From Opitutia bacterium UBA7441 (GTDB lineage Bacteria; Verrucomicrobiota; Verrucomicrobiia; Opitutales; Coraliomargaritaceae): a DNA stretch of 23,304 nt. Under the pieces are notes generated by a model. It was not told the origin of the DNA. It did not search any database and saw only the letters and a program-made list of their open reading frames with translations. The stretch covers positions 1 to 23,304 of the forward strand of contig DLQD01000125.1 of NCBI GenBank assembly GCA_002480015.1. Reading direction: 5' to 3'. Positions 14,930 to 22,828 of this stretch are shown piece after piece (position 1 is the stretch's first letter; every line of letters begins with the position of its first letter). Made by a program: the position numbers and the translations under genes.

Positions 14930-15838
14930 AACCGTCTGAAAATTAGGCTCTTCTGATTCGCGTGCGACGACGTTGACTTCGATTTTACGAAAGCCAGTAG
15001 CTTTCAATTGCTGATAGAGCGCATTTTCAGAAAACCCCAGCCAGACGTCGGCATAGAGTTCACGGGCTTTCTCGAAATGGTGCTCGAGAAGATCGATAAT
15101 GATCAATTCACCTCCAGGCTTCAATATACGGTAGGCCTCCCGCACCGCGGCCTCGGGATGCTGCGCATGGTGCAGCGCCTGACTGAGCAGAGCCAAGTCG
15201 ACGCTGTCGGATTCCAAGGGCACCTCTTCGATATCACCGAGCTTATAGCTTAAATTGGCAAAGCCGTTTTTCTCAGCCAACTCACTCCCGAATTCGACCA
15301 TCTTCGGCGAATTGTCGATGCAAATGACTTGTTCGGCGCGGCGCGCCAGCAATTGCGAGATCAAACCCTCGCCCGCCCCGAGATCAGCAATCGTAATTTT
15401 GGGAGTGAGGTGGAGCAAAAAATGTCCAATCGCCTCCCAGCTACGCCCGGGGCAGTAGTTTTTACCCAAACGCCCAGCAACCGAGTTGAAATATTGCTCT
15501 GACTGCTGCTTCCGCTTTTCGAGAATACGCTTTAGATTCGCGCAGTCGGAGGCAATCTGCTCTGAGGCCTCGACCGAGGCACAGGCAGCCTCCATCAGAG
15601 CCAAGCCCTGAGTGTCGAAATTTCGGTTGATCGCATAAAAGGTCTTCTTCCCCTCCCTGCGGTCGTGGACGAGTTCGCCTTGCCGCAGCAGACCTAGGTG
15701 TGAGGAAATACGGGACTGCCCCATGTCGAGCACCTCCTGCAGCTCGGCGACTGAGAGCTCCTCACGAGTCAAGAGGGAAAGGATGCGCACCCGCGTGGAA
15801 TCGGCCAATAGTTTAAGGGTTTCCCATGAATCTGCCAT
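14909..15838 (-). CDS. ArsR-family regulator fused to SAM-dependent methyltransferase
   Basis: The 309-aa protein combines two domains. Residues 1-90 are an ArsR-type winged helix (LKLLADSTRVRILSLL, then SVAELQEVLDMGQSRISSHLGLL as the recognition region) without an obvious CxC metal site. Residues 130-309 are a class I methyltransferase with SAM motif DLGAGEG (152-158), acidic IDNSP (about 174-178), and ILKPGGELIIIDL (238-250). Such fusions recur in many bacteria, often near methionine/SAM-cycle genes, and may sense SAM or its product, but the substrate is not known. ATG 15838 is preferred over an in-frame upstream start at 15883 because the helix-turn-helix domain starts there. It lies 83 bp downstream of sdhB on the same strand and may be read through from the sdh operon. 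It overlaps the convergent phosphatase gene by 21 bp. Confidence 0.9.
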   Translation of the reverse strand: MADSWETLKLLADSTRVRILSLLTREELSVAELQEVLDMGQSRISSHLGLLRQGELVHDRREGKKTFYAINRNFDTQGLALMEAACASVEASEQIASDCANLKRILEKRKQQSEQYFNSVAGRLGKNYCPGRSWEAIGHFLLHLTPKITIADLGAGEGLISQLLARRAEQVICIDNSPKMVEFGSELAEKNGFANLSYKLGDIEEVPLESDSVDLALLSQALHHAQHPEAAVREAYRILKPGGELIIIDLLEHHFEKARELYADVWLGFSENALYQQLKATGFRKIEVNVVARESEEPNFQTVLASGVK

Positions 15839-15867
15839 GGAAGACAGTTTCGGTGAATTAGATACTG

Positions 15868-15881
15868 GCTGGCAAGCCAGC
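15868..15881. other. Small hairpin between sdhB and the regulator-methyltransferase gene
   Basis: The perfect inverted repeat GCTGGC-AA-GCCAGC lies 30 bp upstream of the ArsR-methyltransferase start codon. It has no T tract, so it is not a standard terminator. It could be an operator for the dimeric ArsR domain (self-regulation) or an mRNA stabilising hairpin. Neither role can be proved here. Confidence 0.3.
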
Positions 15882-15921
15882 ATTCATCATCGGATTCGCC
15901 ATGGTATTCTCTGGGGGCGAG

Positions 15922-16695
15922 TTAAGCGACAGGCTCAAAGAAATTCTTAAGCTGAGCCAGAGCATAATCGCGGTTGAGGTGCGCGATCATATCGAGGGGA
16001 ATATTCTTCGGACAAGACGCTTCACACTCACCGATATTAGTGCAACCTCCGAAACCTTCACCGTCCATAGTTGTGACCATAGCCAATGTGCGGCGATGCT
16101 TCTCCGGCTGGCCCTGTGGCAGACTATTCATATGCGCCACCTTAGCCGAAGTGAAGAGCATAGCCGAAGCGTTCGGGCAAGCGGCAACACAGGCCCCGCA
16201 GCCAATACAAGCGGCCGCATCCATCGCGTAATCGGCCGTTTGCTTGGCGATGGGCATGGCGTTGGCGTCGACTGCACTGCCCGCACGAGCCGTGATAAAG
16301 CCTCCCGCTTGAATAATCTTATCGAGTGGCGAGCGGTCGACCACCAGATCTTTAATGACCGGAAACGGCTTGGCGCGCCATGGCTCAATAGTGATCGTCT
16401 GACCGTCATGGAAGTGACGCATGTGCAATTGGCAGGCGGTGGTTCCATTTTCGGGGCCGTGCGGCTGCCCGTTAATCGTCATCGAACACATACCGCAAAT
16501 ACCTTCGCGGCAATCGTGGTCAAAGGCCACAGGTTCATGACCGTCGGCAACGAGCTGCTCTGAGAGAATATCGAGCATCTCGAGAAAAGAGGAGTCCTCG
16601 GAAACATCAGAGAGTTGATACGTTTCGAATTGCCCAACAGAAAGGCGGTTCTTCTGACGCCAAACACGGAGTGTGAGATTCATTGTTTTTTCCAT
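15922..16695 (-). CDS. sdhB: Succinate dehydrogenase/fumarate reductase iron-sulfur subunit
   Basis: The electron-transfer subunit of complex II passes electrons between the FAD of SdhA and the membrane cytochrome b. The 257-aa protein has the N-terminal 2Fe-2S ligands Cys62, Cys67, Cys70 and Cys88 (DCREGICGMC and, further on, TAC). Two C-terminal ferredoxin-type clusters sit in CIGCGACVAACP (163-174) and GGCTNIGECEASCP (216-229). The sequence style (LTLRVWRQ, FETYQL) matches the type found with a single two-haem cytochrome subunit. The start could also be ATG 16683, which has GGA about 9-12 nt upstream and gives MNLTLRVWRQ. The gene lies 17 bp after sdhA and is the third gene of sdhCAB. Confidence 0.96.
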   Translation of the reverse strand: MEKTMNLTLRVWRQKNRLSVGQFETYQLSDVSEDSSFLEMLDILSEQLVADGHEPVAFDHDCREGICGMCSMTINGQPHGPENGTTACQLHMRHFHDGQTITIEPWRAKPFPVIKDLVVDRSPLDKIIQAGGFITARAGSAVDANAMPIAKQTADYAMDAAACIGCGACVAACPNASAMLFTSAKVAHMNSLPQGQPEKHRRTLAMVTTMDGEGFGGCTNIGECEASCPKNIPLDMIAHLNRDYALAQLKNFFEPVA

Positions 16696-16712
16696 CGTTC
16701 GTATGGGTTGGC

Positions 16713-18656
16713 TTATTTGTAGCTGCGGGTCGCCAGTTTAACGTTTTCGTAAATCAGTGGTTCTTTGTGGAGCTGCGGCGCAACATCGTCGCCCTTAAAC
16801 TCCCACACACCAGCGAAGGTGAAGTTTTCGTCATCTCGGAGCGCTTCGCCCTCTTCGGTCTGATGTTCGACTCGAAAGTGCCCACCACATGATTCCTCGC
16901 GCATGAGGGCATCGCGACACATGAGCTCGCCAAAATCAATAAAGTCGGCAACCCGTCCTGCTCGCTCGAGTTCGGGGTTCAGCCCGTCGGCATCACCGAC
17001 GACACGTAGATTCGTCCAGAATTCTTTGCGAAGTTCCTTGATTTGTTCGATCGCAGACTCAAGGCCTTCCTTCGAGCGTGCCATGCCACAATACTCCCAG
17101 ATTATGTGCCCGAGGCGCTTGTGAAAGGAACGGGGCGACTCGGTTCCGCCTATGGCTAGGAAGCGATCGATCCGGGACTTCACATCGGCCTCAGCCTCCG
17201 CGAAAGCCGGATGATCTGTCGTCACTTTGCCAGCCGCGGCAACGCCCTGCTCGCCCAGATAATTGCCGACCGTGTAGGGCAGCACAAAGTATCCATCGGA
17301 AAGACCCTGCATTAGAGCCGATGCACCCAAGCGATTGGCCCCGTGGTCCGAGAAATTGGCCTCGCCGCCGACAAACATGCCGGGGATGGTCGACTCCAAG
17401 TTATAATCCACCCAGAGGCCGCCCATGGTGTAGTGCACGGCGGGAAAGATCATCATCGGTGTCTCGTAGGGATTGTCTCCTGTGATGCACTGATACATGT
17501 CAAAAAGGTTTCCGTAGCGCTCCTCGATGGCTTTCTTGCCGTCGCGCTTGATCGCATCGCGGAAGTCTAGGAAAACGCCCAGACCAGTGGTCGCAACACC
17601 ACGTCCCTCATCGCAGACTTCCTTTGCAGCCCTCGAAGAAATATCACGAGGTGCCAGATTGCCAAAACTCGGATACTTGCGTTCGAGAAAGTAATCACGA
17701 TCCTCTTCTACGATGGTGTTCGGATCGAGCGCACCCTTGCGGATTCTCTCCGCAACTGCGGGGTCCATCGGGGCCCAGATCCGACCGTCATTGCGTAGCG
17801 ATTCTGACATCAAGGTCAACTTGGACTGCTTATCACCATGCACGGGAATACATGTGGGATGGATTTGAGTGTAGCATGGGTTAGCAAATCCAGCTCCTCG
17901 CTTGTGCGCACGATAAGCAGCCGTCACGTTACAACCTTGTGCATTGGTCGACAAAAAGAATACGTTACCGTATCCACCCGTTGCCAGGATGACGCAGTCG
18001 CCGGCGTGGCTGGAGACCTCACCGGTCACCATGTTGCGGACGACGATGCCCTTGGCGTGGCCATCGACTTTGACGAGGTCAAGCATCTCATGTCGGTTAT
18101 ACATTTTCACCTTACCGAGGCCAATCTGCCGGCTCAAGGCAGAGTAGGCACCGAGCAGCAACTGCTGACCGGTTTGACCACGCGCATAAAAAGTACGGGA
18201 GACCTGTGCACCACCGAACGAGCGGTTCGCCAGAAGACCGCCATACTCGCGGGCGAAGGGCACTCCATTGGCCACGCATTGGTCAATAATATCCGCACTC
18301 ACTTCGGCGAGGCGATAGACGTTGGCCTCGCGGGCGCGATAGTCGCCGCCTTTAACGGTGTCGTAGAAAAGACGGTGCACGCTATCGCCATCATTTTGAT
18401 AGTTTTTTGCGGCGTTGATACCCCCTTGCGCGGCGATACTGTGCGCACGACGCGGGCTGTCCTGATAGCAGAAGCAGGCAACATTGTAGCCCTGCTCAGC
18501 TAAGCTAGCTGCTGCCGCACCTCCGGCGAGACCCGAACCAACGACAATTACGTTATACTTACGGCGGTTGGCTGGGTTGACCAACTTCATCTTAAACTTG
18601 TGGCTCGTCCACTTCTCAGCAAGCGGCCCCTCGGGTATTTTGGAATCCAGATTCAT
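16713..18656 (-). CDS. sdhA: Succinate dehydrogenase/fumarate reductase flavoprotein subunit
   Basis: The catalytic subunit interconverts succinate and fumarate at the cytoplasmic face of the inner membrane. The 647-aa protein opens its Rossmann fold with VIVVGSGLAGGAAA (36-49). The FAD-linking histidine is His72 in AHSIAAQGGINA. The substrate-site HPT triad motif (TQIHPTCIP) and the conserved GGEANFSDHGANRLGASAL block near the C-terminal half are intact. The long form with the AKNYQNDGDS insert and a C-terminal domain containing EESCGGHFR is typical of the Bacillus/Bacteroides-like class. It lies between sdhC (11 bp upstream) and sdhB (17 bp downstream). Direction of the reaction in vivo cannot be told from sequence. 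Confidence 0.97.
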   Translation of the reverse strand: MNLDSKIPEGPLAEKWTSHKFKMKLVNPANRRKYNVIVVGSGLAGGAAAASLAEQGYNVACFCYQDSPRRAHSIAAQGGINAAKNYQNDGDSVHRLFYDTVKGGDYRAREANVYRLAEVSADIIDQCVANGVPFAREYGGLLANRSFGGAQVSRTFYARGQTGQQLLLGAYSALSRQIGLGKVKMYNRHEMLDLVKVDGHAKGIVVRNMVTGEVSSHAGDCVILATGGYGNVFFLSTNAQGCNVTAAYRAHKRGAGFANPCYTQIHPTCIPVHGDKQSKLTLMSESLRNDGRIWAPMDPAVAERIRKGALDPNTIVEEDRDYFLERKYPSFGNLAPRDISSRAAKEVCDEGRGVATTGLGVFLDFRDAIKRDGKKAIEERYGNLFDMYQCITGDNPYETPMMIFPAVHYTMGGLWVDYNLESTIPGMFVGGEANFSDHGANRLGASALMQGLSDGYFVLPYTVGNYLGEQGVAAAGKVTTDHPAFAEAEADVKSRIDRFLAIGGTESPRSFHKRLGHIIWEYCGMARSKEGLESAIEQIKELRKEFWTNLRVVGDADGLNPELERAGRVADFIDFGELMCRDALMREESCGGHFRVEHQTEEGEALRDDENFTFAGVWEFKGDDVAPQLHKEPLIYENVKLATRSYK

Positions 18657-18667
18657 GTATTTTAGCC

Positions 18668-19474
18668 CTATTTGGAATGTGTTTCGATGATAGCAGCCGA
18701 CTCGGTCGCCAAACCGCCGGTGGGATCCGACTTAAGGACGCCGGCCAGCGTCGCGAGTGGGATGATCGCAAACCCTAGGAAAACCACCCATCCGTAAACT
18801 AGCGCAACCCGATCGAGCCGTTTGCGCCAGAGCGTATTGCGAAGACCGACGCTCTGAAACATACTGCTGAAGCCATGCGTGAGGTGCATGCAAAGTAGCC
18901 CCGTCGCTAGGATGTAGAAAGCCGAGACCCACCAAACCTGAAAGCCGGCGATCATCATGTCGTTGACATTAAAGGTCATGACACCGTGGCCGTTTTTCAT
19001 GACAGCTTCACCATGCTTGACGAGCGGCACTTCCATCGGTGTGAGCACCCCCGCTTCTTCATACTGCATACCCGGCACGCTACGGGCGGTAAAATGCGCG
19101 ATATGGAAAACGATAAATGCGAGCAGTATGATGCCACTCATCCGCATGGTGCGCGAAGAGTAGCTGGCTTGGATCGTCTTCTTCTCCTGGTAGCCTTGAG
19201 GACGCGCCTTGCGATTATCCAGCGTCAAAGTAACCGCAGCCCAGATATGAATCGCGATGCAAACAAGCAAGAAGATGCGAATCCCCCAAAGTGCGGACGA
19301 CGGCAGCACATAATGAAGCTTATACGCGTAGGCATTAATAACCTCCGCACCGAGGAATATCTGCAAGTTCCCCAACATATGCCCCATGACGAAAAGCACG
19401 AGGACGAGACCGGTAAGCGCCATCAGTATTTTGCGACCGATGGTAGATTGAACAAAACTACAGAGAGAACTCAT
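18668..19474 (-). CDS. sdhC: Succinate dehydrogenase cytochrome b subunit (type B, two-haem)
   Basis: The 268-aa protein is the single membrane anchor of complex II and carries quinone and haem b. It has five hydrophobic segments, roughly 15-36, 62-83, 112-132, 175-197 and 222-245. Candidate haem-ligand histidines lie within or near them: FVMGHMLGN, KLHYVLP, IAIHIWAAV, IVFHIAHF and CMHLTHGF. One anchor subunit with several membrane histidines is the type-B arrangement, as in Bacillus and Wolinella. It explains the absence of a separate sdhD. It is first in the sdhCAB operon and starts at ATG 19474. The upstream sequence ATACCTCCATTCC does not match a Shine-Dalgarno. Confidence 0.95.
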   Translation of the reverse strand: MSSLCSFVQSTIGRKILMALTGLVLVLFVMGHMLGNLQIFLGAEVINAYAYKLHYVLPSSALWGIRIFLLVCIAIHIWAAVTLTLDNRKARPQGYQEKKTIQASYSSRTMRMSGIILLAFIVFHIAHFTARSVPGMQYEEAGVLTPMEVPLVKHGEAVMKNGHGVMTFNVNDMMIAGFQVWWVSAFYILATGLLCMHLTHGFSSMFQSVGLRNTLWRKRLDRVALVYGWVVFLGFAIIPLATLAGVLKSDPTGGLATESAAIIETHSK

Positions 19475-19541
19475 AATGGAATGGAGGTATTAATAGTTTT
19501 AATACGGCTATGCACTTTGGCGACCTTTTCAAACCCCGAGC

Positions 19542-19571
19542 ATAATGCAATCCATCTATTAGTGGATACAA
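19542..19571 (-). promoter_or_regulatory. Candidate promoter of sdhCAB
   Basis: On the minus strand TTGTAT is followed after 18 bp by CATTAT, preceded by TG as in an extended -10. Transcription would begin near 19535, leaving a leader of about 60 nt before the sdhC start codon. Confidence 0.42.
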
Positions 19572-19583
19572 TGAATCATATTA

Positions 19584-19615
19584 GCAGGGCTTTATTGGTT
19601 TCACCACAACCCTGC
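19584..19615. promoter_or_regulatory. Inverted repeat upstream of the sdh promoter, possible operator
   Basis: GCAGGG (19584-19589) pairs with CCCTGC (19610-19615), and inside them TGGT/ACCA forms a second short arm around TTC. The element sits 12 bp upstream of the sdh -35 box, a usual place for an activator or repressor site. The binding protein is unknown. Confidence 0.35.
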
Positions 19616-19698
19616 ATATGAACAAATGGGCGACTCGAAGCCTTGTCCATCCTTAAATTAAATTTTCTTATTTAAAAATTAATCAGTAGCAGCTAAAC

Positions 19699-19727
19699 TT
19701 ATTCAAGTGGCTCTTCCGTCCTATACG
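19699..19727 (+). promoter_or_regulatory. Weak candidate promoter of pyrG
   Basis: TTATTC and TATACG are 17 bp apart. A start near 19734 would give a 100-nt leader that includes the micro-ORF. The -35 match is poor. Confidence 0.25.
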
Positions 19728-19765
19728 GTGAAAAGGATTGCCAAGGATTCACACCAGAGAATTGA

Positions 19766-19831
19766 ATGCACGCCCGTGAGCGGCACTCTAAAAAGCGTCG
19801 TAGAACTGGAAATTTAAAAACGACAATTTAA
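19766..19831 (+). CDS. Basic 21-aa micro-ORF upstream of pyrG
   Basis: The ATG at 19766 opens a 21-codon frame that reads MHARERHSKKRRRTGNLKTT and a final Ile, ending in TAA just 2 nt before the pyrG ATG (TAAGGATG). Nine of the 21 residues are Lys or Arg. The stop-start spacing would suit termination-reinitiation coupling, and a run of basic codons could act as a leader peptide. Against this, the start has only a weak purine stretch upstream and I know no matching family, so it may be chance. Confidence 0.28.
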   Translation: MHARERHSKKRRRTGNLKTTI

Positions 19832-19833
19832 GG

Positions 19834-21429
19834 ATGAAGTATATTTTTGTAACAGGTGGCGTAGTTTCTTCGCTCGGTAAAGGACTCACATCGGCCGCAC
19901 TCGGTGCTCTTCTCGAACAACGCGGACTCAAAGTGCGCCTGCAAAAATTCGACCCATATTTGAATGTCGACCCTGGCACGATGAGCCCCTTCCAACACGG
20001 CGAGGTCTACGTGCTCAACGATGGAGCGGAGACAGACCTCGATCTGGGCCACTACGAACGCTTCACCTCAGGGGAATTGACTCGGCTCAACAATCTGACC
20101 TCCGGTAAAGTCTATGAAACGGTCCTCGCCAAAGAAAGACGGGGCGACTACCTGGGCGCGACCGTCCAAGTGATCCCCCACGTCACCAACGTGATCAAAG
20201 AGCGCATCTACGCGGGCGGCGGTGAAGATGTCGATGTGCTCATCACTGAACTCGGCGGCACGATTGGCGACATTGAGGGCCTCCCCTTCCTCGAGGCCAT
20301 GCGTCAATTCGCCCTCGAGGTGGGACGCGGCGATGTGCTCTTCCTCCACTGCACGCTTCTGCCCTACCTGAAGGCCGCCGGCGAACTCAAAACCAAACCC
20401 AGCCAGCAATCGGTCGCCAAGCTCCGGGAGATCGGCATCCAGTGCGACATACTCGTCTGCCGCACGGAAGAGCCGATGACGAATGAGATGCGACAAAAGC
20501 TCTCTCTCTTTTGCAATGTGCCCGTCAAGGCCGTGATCGAAGAGATGGATGTCGAAACTTCTATCTACGAACTACCGCTTGCACTGAAGGCTGAAAACAT
20601 CGACGACCTTGTGGTCGATCACCTCGGTCTCGACGCACCGGATAGCGACATGAAGGTTTGGCATGATGTCGTCCGCCGCCTCAAAGCCCCCAGCCACAAG
20701 GTGGAGATCGGCGTGGTCGGTAAATACATTGAGCTTCAAGACGCTTATAAGTCCGTCTACGAATCCATTATCCATGCGGGTATCGCCAACGATACGAACG
20801 TCCGCATTGTGCGTATCGACGCTGAGGACATCGAAAACGATCCCGCCAAGCACCTCGCCACACTCGATGGCATTCTCATCCCCGGCGGCTTTGGCGACAG
20901 GGGGACCGAGGGCAAGATTGCGGCGGCCAAATTTGCCCGCGAGCACGACATCCCTTACTTCGGTCTCTGCCTCGGCATGCAGATCGCGGTAATTGATTTT
21001 GCCCGCAACGTGGCTGGTCTCGAAGATGCCAACAGCACGGAGTTCGATCCCAAGACGCCGCACCCTGTGATCGACATCATGGAAGACCAAAAAGACCTTA
21101 CCACAAAGGGCGGTAATATGCGGCTCGGAGCATGCCCCTGCGAGTTGGCCGAAGATAGTTTCAGCTTTCACGCCTATGGAAGGAAAGACATCCAGGAGCG
21201 CCACCGCCACCGTTACGAATTCAACAACACCTACCGGGAGCAACTGGTCAAAGCCGGCCTTCGGATCGGCGGGATCAACCCCGAACGCGACTTGGTCGAA
21301 ATCGTCGAAATCCCGGAGCACGCATGGTTCGTGGCTGTTCAGTTCCACCCCGAGTTCCAATCCAAACCTAACGCCGCCCACCCGCTCTTCGCGAACTTCA
21401 TAGCCGCGGCGCTTAAATATAAAAAGTAG
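19834..21429 (+). CDS. pyrG: CTP synthase
   Basis: CTP synthase makes CTP from UTP, ATP and glutamine, the last step of de novo pyrimidine nucleotide synthesis. The 531-aa protein is normal in length. The N-terminal synthetase domain (1-265) begins YIFVTGGVVSSLGKGLT with the ATP loop and carries FDPYLNVDPGTM and TELGGTIGDIEG. The class I glutamine amidotransferase domain has GGFGDRG (351-357), nucleophile Cys379 in FGLCLGMQ, and His505/Glu507 in QFHPEF. All catalytic residues are present. The ATG at 19834 has AAGG directly abutting it, too close to act as a normal Shine-Dalgarno, so coupling with the upstream micro-ORF or SD-independent initiation is likely. It is divergent from sdhCAB and apparently monocistronic. 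Confidence 0.98.
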   Translation: MKYIFVTGGVVSSLGKGLTSAALGALLEQRGLKVRLQKFDPYLNVDPGTMSPFQHGEVYVLNDGAETDLDLGHYERFTSGELTRLNNLTSGKVYETVLAKERRGDYLGATVQVIPHVTNVIKERIYAGGGEDVDVLITELGGTIGDIEGLPFLEAMRQFALEVGRGDVLFLHCTLLPYLKAAGELKTKPSQQSVAKLREIGIQCDILVCRTEEPMTNEMRQKLSLFCNVPVKAVIEEMDVETSIYELPLALKAENIDDLVVDHLGLDAPDSDMKVWHDVVRRLKAPSHKVEIGVVGKYIELQDAYKSVYESIIHAGIANDTNVRIVRIDAEDIENDPAKHLATLDGILIPGGFGDRGTEGKIAAAKFAREHDIPYFGLCLGMQIAVIDFARNVAGLEDANSTEFDPKTPHPVIDIMEDQKDLTTKGGNMRLGACPCELAEDSFSFHAYGRKDIQERHRHRYEFNNTYREQLVKAGLRIGGINPERDLVEIVEIPEHAWFVAVQFHPEFQSKPNAAHPLFANFIAAALKYKK

Positions 21430-21433
21430 CCGC

Positions 21434-21460
21434 GGCTTTGCTCAAGCGCCCAGCGGAGCC
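21434..21460. terminator. Hairpin between convergent pyrG and aminotransferase genes
   Basis: GGCTTTGCT pairs with AGCGGAGCC (9 bp with two G-U pairs in one orientation) around a 9-nt loop, 4 bp past the pyrG stop. No T tract follows on the plus strand. On the minus strand a TTTTT run lies about 9 nt beyond. It may serve the aminotransferase gene or both. Confidence 0.35.
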
Positions 21461-21480
21461 AATGCACATGGGTGAGCCGG

Positions 21481-22773
21481 TTACGAGCCGGAAGATCCGG
21501 AAGACTGAGCCAACACCCCAGCCTGAGCGACAAAGCGTCCCGCGGCCTCACGCAGCTTGTTCGGGGGTAAAGCACCCGAAGAGAGACGCGCACAGTGCCA
21601 AAGTCCTCCCGAGGCTGAACAGAGCTCTCCGGGCACATAGAGCACGCCTTGTTCGATACAGCCCTTACAAAATACACTCTCCATCCGCAAGTCACTCCCC
21701 TCAGGGGCTCGCAGCCAGAAGATCAGCCCTCCAGCGGGCTGATGCCATTTCCAACCCACTTCCCTGAGACCACCTTCGCGAAGCGCATGGTCGAGCACGA
21801 ACGCTTTCTCGGCATAGTGTTTTTGTATAAATGCCAAATGGTCTTGAAATAGGCCGGCATCCAGCACGCGCTCGATAATAGCCTGAGAGAAATGCGCTGA
21901 GCCGAAGTCCTGATGCCCTTTTATACAAAGAATTTTCTCCAGCCATTCGGAGTGAGTGCAGCATCCGTAACCGATCTTCAAACCTGTGGCGAAGGGCTTG
22001 GTGTAGGTGCCGAGGTAGAGTTTGGGAAACGGAGCAAACTCCGGCATGCTGAGAATCGATGGCGCGGGATGTGGCGCATCAAAATAAAGTTCTCGGTAGG
22101 CCGCATCTTCGATCACGGGGATCTCATAGCCCACGTCGAGCAACACTCTGGCGATGGCTCTTTTCTCTCCCAAACTGAGCGAACGGCTGCTCGGATTGCA
22201 AAAGTAACTCACCAGATAGATCGCTTTTACTTTCGAACGTTCACCGGCGGAATCGAGTTCGCGCAAAAGCTCGGCCAGGCCATCGGCCTGGATGGCACCA
22301 TCGCCCTCGCACGGAATGCCAATCGGCCGAAGACCTAGGCCTCTGAGCATTTCCAAACAGACGAAATAGCTCGGCTCTTCGACCAGGACGATGTCCCCAG
22401 GATCGCAGAGCGCTTGCACAGCGAGGTAAAGCGCCTGCTGCGAGCCGTTGCTGATAAACATCGCAGCCGGATCGAAAGCCTCGGCGCATTCCCCAGGTTG
22501 GGCCGCCAAATACTGACAGGAAAGTTCGCGCAGGCGACTGCGGCCTTGGTTCTGTCCGTATTGCAGCGGCTCATCGTCCAGCCCGCCCTGCGTCAACTCG
22601 GCAGCGAAACGACCGACCAAGCCCCGCGGCAGCGCTACATTATCGGTAAACCCGGCGGCCAAAGAGAGCAGGTCCGAATTGGCCAGCGCACGCGCCATTA
22701 AATCAACAATCACCGGTGAGGCGATCTCGCGCCCCAGACGCGAAAAGCTAAGTGCAGTCTCTGAACTGGCCAT
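21481..22773 (-). CDS. Class I/II PLP-dependent aminotransferase (LysN/ARO8-like)
   Basis: A fold-type I aminotransferase of 430 aa. Signature residues are in place: PLQYGQNQGRSRLRE near the start, SNGSQQAL (109-116) for the cofactor phosphate, Asn193 in CNPSSRSL, Asp223 and Tyr226 in IEDAAYREL, the PLP-binding Lys259 in GTYTKPFATGLKIGY, and Arg396 in ARLSSG for the substrate carboxylate. The pattern is that of the 2-aminoadipate / aromatic / branched-chain group that is also fused to MocR regulators, but no DNA-binding domain is present here. The substrate is uncertain. ATG 22773 is used because the in-frame extension to 22902 would overlap the opposite-strand hydrolase and has no family similarity. 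It is divergent from the hydrolase gene. Confidence 0.92.
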   Translation of the reverse strand: MASSETALSFSRLGREIASPVIVDLMARALANSDLLSLAAGFTDNVALPRGLVGRFAAELTQGGLDDEPLQYGQNQGRSRLRELSCQYLAAQPGECAEAFDPAAMFISNGSQQALYLAVQALCDPGDIVLVEEPSYFVCLEMLRGLGLRPIGIPCEGDGAIQADGLAELLRELDSAGERSKVKAIYLVSYFCNPSSRSLSLGEKRAIARVLLDVGYEIPVIEDAAYRELYFDAPHPAPSILSMPEFAPFPKLYLGTYTKPFATGLKIGYGCCTHSEWLEKILCIKGHQDFGSAHFSQAIIERVLDAGLFQDHLAFIQKHYAEKAFVLDHALREGGLREVGWKWHQPAGGLIFWLRAPEGSDLRMESVFCKGCIEQGVLYVPGELCSASGGLWHCARLSSGALPPNKLREAAGRFVAQAGVLAQSSGSSGS

Positions 22774-22828
22774 TAAAAAAGGAATTGCGTTTGATCTCTG
22801 CGGCGTAGCGCTATTAAAAATCCCTATC

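Larger units (their letters stand above)
19475..19833. promoter_or_regulatory. Divergent control region between sdhCAB and pyrG
   Basis: These 359 bp hold no conventional gene. From left to right they contain the candidate sdh promoter (19542-19571), an inverted repeat just upstream of it (19584-19615), an AT-rich block (19650-19685), a candidate pyrG promoter (19699-19727), a short AAGGATT direct repeat (near 19733-19750), and a 21-codon micro-ORF (19766-19831) ending 2 bp before pyrG. The region therefore likely drives both flanking operons. Confidence 0.6.

Noticed and set aside
15868..15881. The GCTGGC/GCCAGC hairpin as an intrinsic terminator for sdhCAB.
   Set aside because: No T tract follows on the minus strand, so only a hairpin or operator is claimed.
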